DNA of 17,368 nucleotides from an uncultured Oscillospiraceae bacterium. Lineage in GTDB: Bacteria > Bacillota > Clostridia > Oscillospirales > Oscillospiraceae. The notes under the pieces are model-generated. The model searched no databases. It was given only the letters and a program-made list of their open reading frames with translations, and was not told the origin of the DNA. A program made the translations under genes and the position numbers. This document shows, piece after piece, positions 14,192 to 17,368 of the stretch (positions are counted from its first letter, which is position 1; each line of letters starts with the position of its first letter). The DNA is taken from contig CALWWS010000250.1 of the NCBI GenBank assembly GCA_944385305.1, positions 1 through 17,368 on the forward strand. Direction: 5' to 3'.

Positions 14192-14235
14192 ACCATAAAA
14201 GGCGGGCGGAAACAAGTTTCCGCCCGCGCATTTTT
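14192..14235 (-). terminator. Terminator of the aminotransferase gene
   Basis: An 11-bp perfect stem (14202-14212 with 14217-14227, four-base loop) lies 15 bases after the aminotransferase stop. The minus strand continues CTTTTATGG. The plus strand has an even better T-run (GCATTTTTT) but no plus-strand gene ends here. Confidence 0.82.
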
Positions 14236-14241
14236 TGGAAT

Positions 14242-15432
14242 TTACACGCCCAGGAACTTCTCCAGGCGGTTGAGACCCTCCTTAATGTTATCCATGGAGG
14301 TGGCGTAGGACCAGCGGACAAAGTTGTCGATGCCGAAGCCGGTGCAGGGCACCACGGCCACCAGTCCCTCCTTGAGGAACAGGTCGGCAAACACATCGCT
14401 GTCAGTAATGGTGACGCCGTAAAGGGTCTTTCCAATAAGCTGCTCCAGATTCATCATCACGTAGAAGGCGCCCTGGGGCTTGATGCAGCTGACGCCGGGG
14501 ATTTTATTCATCCGCTCCACGATGTAGTTGCGCCGCTCCTCAAAGGCCTGGCGCATGGTCTCGATCTCGTCCTGGGGGCCCACCAGGGCGGTGACAGCCG
14601 CCTTCTGAGAGATAGCGCTGGGAGAGCCGGTGGAGTGACTGAGGTAGTTGGCCATCACCTTGGAAATCCGGTCGCTGGCGCAGGCGTAGCCGATACGCCA
14701 GCCGGTCATGGCGTAGGACTTGGACACGCCGTTGATGAGGATACACAGCTGCTTGATGTCCTCCCCCAGGCTGGGCAGGCTGACAAACTCCGCCCCGTCA
14801 TAGACCAGGCCGTAGTAGATCTCGTCGTCAATCACATACAGTTCGTGCTTGACGCACACCTGGGCGATGGCCTGCAGCTCCTCCCGGTTGTACATCATGC
14901 CGGTGGGATTGGAGGGATTGTTGAGGATGAGCGCCTTGGTTTTGGGGGTGATGGCCGCCTCCAGCTTCTCGGGGGTGAGCTTGAAATGCTCGGCCTCGCT
15001 GGCAGACACTACAACGGGCACGCCCCCCACCATCTTGATGAGCTCATAGTAGCTCACCCAGTAGGGCGCGGGCAGAATCACCTCGTCCCCCGGATTGACC
15101 AGGGCCCGCAGGGCGATATACACCGCGTGCTTGGCGCCGCTGGTGGCGATCACCTGATTGGGCTTGTACTCCAGGCCGCAGTCCTCCTTCATCCGCTGGC
15201 AGATGGCCTGACGCAGCTCCACAGTGCCGGCGGCGGGAGTGTAGCGGGTAAAGTTATTCTCAATGGCGTCCACACCGGCCTGCTTGATATCGTCCGGGGT
15301 GTTGAAATCCGGTTCACCGGCGCCAAAGCCGATTACGTCGATTCCATCCGCCTTCATCTGCTTGAACATGGCGTCAATGGCCATGGTGGTAGAGGCCTGG
15401 ACGGCCTGGGCAATGCTGGACAGCTCTTTCAC
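14242..15432 (-). CDS. Class I PLP aminotransferase, aspartate aminotransferase type
   Basis: At 396 residues from GTG 15432 this is normal for the fold-type I aspartate aminotransferase Ib subgroup. Features include GAGEPDFNTP (38-47), the NNPSNPTG PLP-binding Asn (175), DDEIY (202-206), the PLP lysine Lys238 in GVSKSYAMTGWRIGY with Arg246, and a C-terminal FVRWSYA arginine that would bind the substrate alpha-carboxylate. It probably interconverts aspartate/2-oxoglutarate and oxaloacetate/glutamate. Alanine, aromatic or prephenate variants cannot be excluded. The GTG lies seven bases from GGAGGG. An upstream in-frame ATG at 15498 would place the promoter and dyad inside the gene and is rejected. 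It is monocistronic, with its own promoter and terminator. Confidence 0.92.
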   Translation of the reverse strand: MKELSSIAQAVQASTTMAIDAMFKQMKADGIDVIGFGAGEPDFNTPDDIKQAGVDAIENNFTRYTPAAGTVELRQAICQRMKEDCGLEYKPNQVIATSGAKHAVYIALRALVNPGDEVILPAPYWVSYYELIKMVGGVPVVVSASEAEHFKLTPEKLEAAITPKTKALILNNPSNPTGMMYNREELQAIAQVCVKHELYVIDDEIYYGLVYDGAEFVSLPSLGEDIKQLCILINGVSKSYAMTGWRIGYACASDRISKVMANYLSHSTGSPSAISQKAAVTALVGPQDEIETMRQAFEERRNYIVERMNKIPGVSCIKPQGAFYVMMNLEQLIGKTLYGVTITDSDVFADLFLKEGLVAVVPCTGFGIDNFVRWSYATSMDNIKEGLNRLEKFLGV

Positions 15433-15463
15433 GAAATATCCCTCCACATCAAAATCATGACAT

Positions 15464-15495
15464 ATTATATGCGCCGACTTGCAAAATTGCAAGTC
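15464..15495 (-). promoter_or_regulatory. Aminotransferase promoter with an operator-like dyad
   Basis: On the minus strand TTGCAA (15487-15492), a 17-base spacer and a perfect TATAAT (15464-15469) form a good promoter, with its start near 15457 and a short leader to GTG 15432. A perfect 20-bp dyad, GACTTGCAA-AA-TTGCAAGTC (15476-15495), covers the -35 box and half the spacer. A protein bound there would compete with RNA polymerase, so repression is likely. The regulator is unknown. Confidence 0.7.
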
Positions 15496-15542
15496 CATAT
15501 TTCACGCCTTCCGCAATATTTGAATGTTGTGATAAGTAGAGC

Positions 15543-15584
15543 TGCAAAAAAAGGGGCGTCCATGGCATTATGACCATGGACGCC
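15543..15584 (-). terminator. Intrinsic terminator of the ECF S-component gene
   Basis: An 11-bp perfect stem (15555-15565 with 15574-15584, eight-base loop) is followed on the minus strand by CCCCTTTTTTTTGC. It begins 16 bases after the ECF gene's stop. Confidence 0.93.
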
Positions 15585-15599
15585 GGGAGAAACTGTCAA

Positions 15600-16184
15600 T
15601 CAGGCCCTGCTTCTGGCCTTCACCACGCGGACAATCACGGTGCTCAGCACCAGGTTAATCACCAGCTCCAGCAGGAAATTAACTCCGGTGAGGCCGAAGA
15701 TAATATAGTAGATAAGATCGGTGCCGCCCGCCCAGGCCACCAGGGTATCGTAGAAGAACAGGGCCAGGCCCAGGCAGAAGACGCCGGTGTTGACCACCGG
15801 GCTGACAATGCCCGCCAGGATGCTGCCTCCTGTCATATTCTTCTTGGAAACAGCCTGGAACACAGCGCCGGCCGCCAGACCGGCCAGAGCGCCCTCGACA
15901 ATGCACAAAATAGCGGTAAGCAGCGGATTGGCGGTAAACAGAATGTTGCCGCCCACATCCCAGCCCATAACGCAGGCCAGCAGCACAACCACGCCGAATA
16001 CGCCGCCCAGCCAGGCGCCTGCGCCCTTGCCGAACAGGGCTGCGCCAATGATAATGGGAGCCAGGGCCAGAGTGATGGAGAAGGGACCGAACTTGATGAA
16101 GGATGCTACTATCTGCAGGACGACGATAATGGCCGTAAGCAGGGCCAGTCCTGTCAGACGCCGGGTCTTTTCGCTTGCTCTCAT
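15600..16184 (-). CDS. ECF transporter S component, possibly for pantothenate
   Basis: A 194-residue, highly hydrophobic protein with about six membrane spans (roughly residues 11-30, 34-52, 55-73, 86-108, 121-147, 158-186), a size and layout typical of the substrate-binding S subunit of group II ECF vitamin transporters. The N-terminal RRLTGLALLTAIIVVLQ start and the ITLALAPIIIGAALFGKGAGAW stretch (37-58) are family-like. It would work with shared EcfA1, EcfA2 and EcfT encoded elsewhere. Substrate is not fixed by sequence alone. The gene lies 94 bases after coaX on the same strand, so pantothenate (PanT-like) is the best inference. ATG 16184 follows AGGAGGT at seven bases. The long open frame continuing upstream overlaps coaX and has no initiation site. 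Confidence 0.85.
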   Translation of the reverse strand: MRASEKTRRLTGLALLTAIIVVLQIVASFIKFGPFSITLALAPIIIGAALFGKGAGAWLGGVFGVVVLLACVMGWDVGGNILFTANPLLTAILCIVEGALAGLAAGAVFQAVSKKNMTGGSILAGIVSPVVNTGVFCLGLALFFYDTLVAWAGGTDLIYYIIFGLTGVNFLLELVINLVLSTVIVRVVKARSRA

Positions 16185-16192
16185 GAAAATTA

Positions 16193-16261
16193 CCTCCTGC
16201 TGCCGCTCCCCTCTTTGTGGGATGCAGCGCAATGTATTTACCCACGGCAGGGAGCCTGCCG
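16193..16261 (-). promoter_or_regulatory. Structured leader before the ECF gene, possible SD-sequestering switch
   Basis: On the minus strand CGGCAGG-CTC-CCTGCCG (16245-16261) is a perfect 7-bp hairpin. The next stretch can form a small GTGGG/CCCAC stem (16217-16221 with 16241-16245), which shares one base with it. Alternatively CTCC-CTGCCG of the first hairpin can pair with CGGCAG-CA-GGAG at 16194-16205, which would hide the ECF gene's AGGAGG site. This suggests translational control. It does not match a riboswitch class I know. Confidence 0.3.
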
Positions 16262-16278
16262 GTGAGCACGAAAAAAAT

Positions 16279-17067
16279 TTATTTCCGGTGCCTTTCCGCG
16301 TTTTTCTGATAGAGCAGATAAAGCCCGTCCATAACAAGGTACTCGTTGTAGGTGATGGGGTGCCTGCAATAGGGCAGGATGCTGGGGGCGTTTCCACCAG
16401 TGGCCACCACAGTGGGCATCCCCCCTGCCGCCAGGGCAAGACGGTCGATCATACCGTCTACCATGCTGGCGTGTCCGTACAGAATCCCGGAGCGCATGGC
16501 GTCCTCCGTGGTGCGGCCCAGCAGGGAAATCTGGTGAGCCGGAGCCTCCACCGAGATGGGCGGAAGGGCGGCTGCCCGGGACCAGAGGGCCTCCAGGGCC
16601 AGATGCACACCCGGCATGATGATGCACCCCTCGTATACGCTGCCCTTGAGCAGAGACATAGAGGTTGCGGTGCCCATGTCGATGACCACAATGCTCCCCG
16701 GGTATCGGGCAATGGCCGCCACGCTGGAGGCCACAATATCACTGCCGAGCTGGTTGTGAATCTCCGCCTTGATGTTCAGCCCCGTCTTGATGCCGGGGCC
16801 CACCACCATGGGGGGACGGCCGGTGAGCTTGGCGATGGCGCCGGACATAATCGCCTGCATGGGGGGAACCACGCAGGAGAGAATGGCGCCGCTCACCGAG
16901 GCGATGTCCGCCCGGTGGAGACCGAAGATGCCCAGCAGATCCACCGCGCACTGATCGGTGGTCTTCTGGGTATTGGTCCCCAGGGAGGAGAGAAAGGCCA
17001 GCTTCCCCGTCATGTCAAACAGCCCAACCGTAATGTTGGAGTTTCCCACATCTACAGCCAGGATCAT
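16279..17067 (-). CDS. coaX: Type III pantothenate kinase CoaX
   Basis: CoaX catalyses ATP-dependent phosphorylation of pantothenate, the first step to coenzyme A, in the cytosol. At 262 residues it has normal length. It belongs to the ASKHA fold and shows the phosphate-1 motif AVDVGNSNITVGLF (4-17), a GPGIKTGL block (90-97), the phosphate-2 motif VIDMGTATSM (128-137), EGCIIMPGVHLALEAL (146-161), GRTTEDAMRSG (184-194) and ATGGNA (222-227). At 108-111 it reads GSDI where most CoaX proteins have GADR, so a substrate-site arginine seems replaced. ATG 17067 lies six bases from GGGGGAG. It is likely cotranscribed with the ECF S component downstream, pairing vitamin uptake with trapping by phosphorylation. 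Confidence 0.94.
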   Translation of the reverse strand: MILAVDVGNSNITVGLFDMTGKLAFLSSLGTNTQKTTDQCAVDLLGIFGLHRADIASVSGAILSCVVPPMQAIMSGAIAKLTGRPPMVVGPGIKTGLNIKAEIHNQLGSDIVASSVAAIARYPGSIVVIDMGTATSMSLLKGSVYEGCIIMPGVHLALEALWSRAAALPPISVEAPAHQISLLGRTTEDAMRSGILYGHASMVDGMIDRLALAAGGMPTVVATGGNAPSILPYCRHPITYNEYLVMDGLYLLYQKNAERHRK

Positions 17068-17101
17068 GCCCTGCTCCCCCCTTTTCCGGACAGTTCAATC
17101 C

Positions 17102-17110
17102 ATTTTAGCA
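17102..17110 (-). promoter_or_regulatory. Possible extended -10 promoter of coaX
   Basis: On the minus strand TGCTAAAAT has the TGn extension and a five-of-six -10 match, placing the start about 28 bases before the coaX ATG. No -35 is apparent because the leuB-side hairpin occupies that region. Confidence 0.4.
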
Positions 17111-17145
17111 GAAAGGGTGCGGCCCGTCAAGACGGGCCGCACCCT
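17108..17145 (-). terminator. Terminator-like hairpin after leuB
   Basis: A 15-bp perfect stem (17114-17128 with 17131-17145, two-base loop as drawn, so slightly fewer pairs in practice) lies just after the leuB stop. The minus strand continues TTTCTGC, a weak U-tract, so termination may be partial. Confidence 0.65.
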
Positions 17146-17156
17146 AAGGCGGCAAT

Positions 17157-17368
17157 TCAGATGTGCTGGCAGATGAGATCGCCCATCTGGCGGGTGCCGA
17201 TGGGAGCCACTCCTGGCTCAGCAATGTCCGGGGTGCGCCAGCCCTCGGCCAGAACGGCGTCCACCGCCCCCTCAATGGCGGCGGCCTCCGCCGGGCGCTG
17301 GAAGGAGTAGCGGAACATCATGGCCACAGAGAGGATGGTGGCGATGGGATTGGCCTTGTCCTGCCCGG
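17157..17368 (-). CDS. leuB: 3-isopropylmalate dehydrogenase, C-terminal end only
   Basis: The minus-strand frame enters from the right edge and runs 69 residues to TGA. It opens [20 protein letters not shown], the conserved C-terminal segment of LeuB (usually AGQxxANPIA...MLRYS), then a helix with [12 protein letters not shown], the EGWRTPDIA turn and a GTRQMGDLI end. LeuB oxidatively decarboxylates 3-isopropylmalate in leucine synthesis, using NAD. The homologous isocitrate and tartrate dehydrogenases end differently, so LeuB is the best call. The active-site part lies outside the window. Other leu genes would be expected further right. The stop is followed by a hairpin that separates it from coaX. 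Confidence 0.9.
   Translation of the reverse strand, partial: GQDKANPIATILSVAMMFRYSFQRPAEAAAIEGAVDAVLAEGWRTPDIAEPGVAPIGTRQMGDLICQHI

Noticed and set aside
14155..14201. A purine riboswitch or PurR-type operator before purB
   Set aside because: The gap is only 47 bases and contains no aptamer-like junction or recognisable PurBox. Only a weak promoter is visible.
15433..15498. A 22-residue N-terminal extension of the aminotransferase from ATG 15498
   Set aside because: It would overlap the -10 and -35 boxes, has no ribosome site, and is absent from the family. GTG 15432 has an ideal GGAGGG.
12850..15573. A 907-codon open frame on the plus strand opposite purB and the aminotransferase
   Set aside because: It lies antisense to two well-supported enzymes, is rich in Gly, His, Leu and Val without domain motifs, and has no ribosome site. 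It is a by-product of GC-rich codon use.
15787..17310. A 507-codon plus-strand frame opposite the ECF gene, coaX and leuB
   Set aside because: It runs antisense across three supported genes and their terminators, with a low-complexity product and no recognisable domain.

Overview
The window looks like core chromosome of a GC-rich, spore-forming anaerobic Firmicute. The best guess is the Oscillospiraceae (relatives of Flavonifractor, Lawsonibacter or Oscillibacter). This is inferred from the Gram-positive gene families (S-layer homology domains, CwlD, CotJ proteins, an ECF S component, type III pantothenate kinase), strong AGGAGG-type ribosome binding sites, frequent TTG starts and GC-rich coding sequence. 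I saw no insertion sequences, CRISPR array, tRNA, rRNA or prophage genes. The only integrase-like gene is a XerC/XerD-type recombinase that looks chromosomal.

Layout. 1-858: 3' end of a three-SLH-domain surface protein, with its terminator. 943-3331 (+): a near-consensus promoter drives a zinc alcohol dehydrogenase, a bcp-type peroxiredoxin broken by one in-frame amber codon, and yaaA. The last two both belong to peroxide-defence families. 3395-4464 (-): spore coat operon in which CotJA and CotJB are fused in one protein, overlapping cotJC (Mn-catalase-like) by one base. 4649-5098 (-): YhcH/YjgK/YiaL protein. 5236-7352 (+): cwlD overlapping radA. 7349-7516 (-): a small Cys-rich DUF1540-like gene. 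7618-8640 (+): tyrosine recombinase. 8637-9167 (-): Amidase_6-type protein.

9291-12675 is a glycolysis block. fba (-) and a PPi-type phosphofructokinase (+) diverge from overlapping promoters, with a Rex-like operator in the pfp leader. That gene converges on an ATP-type pfkA (-), which lies behind purB. An aspartate-type aminotransferase (-) follows, with a 20-bp dyad over its -35 box. Then come an ECF transporter S component and coaX (-), perhaps a coenzyme A supply pair, and the C-terminal end of leuB at the right edge.

The most notable items are the CotJA-CotJB fusion, the single amber codon in bcp, the divergent fba/pfp control region with its Rex-like site, the facing pair of phosphofructokinases of opposite phosphate-donor type, and the possible SD-sequestering leader before the ECF gene. 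No wholly new system was recognised.
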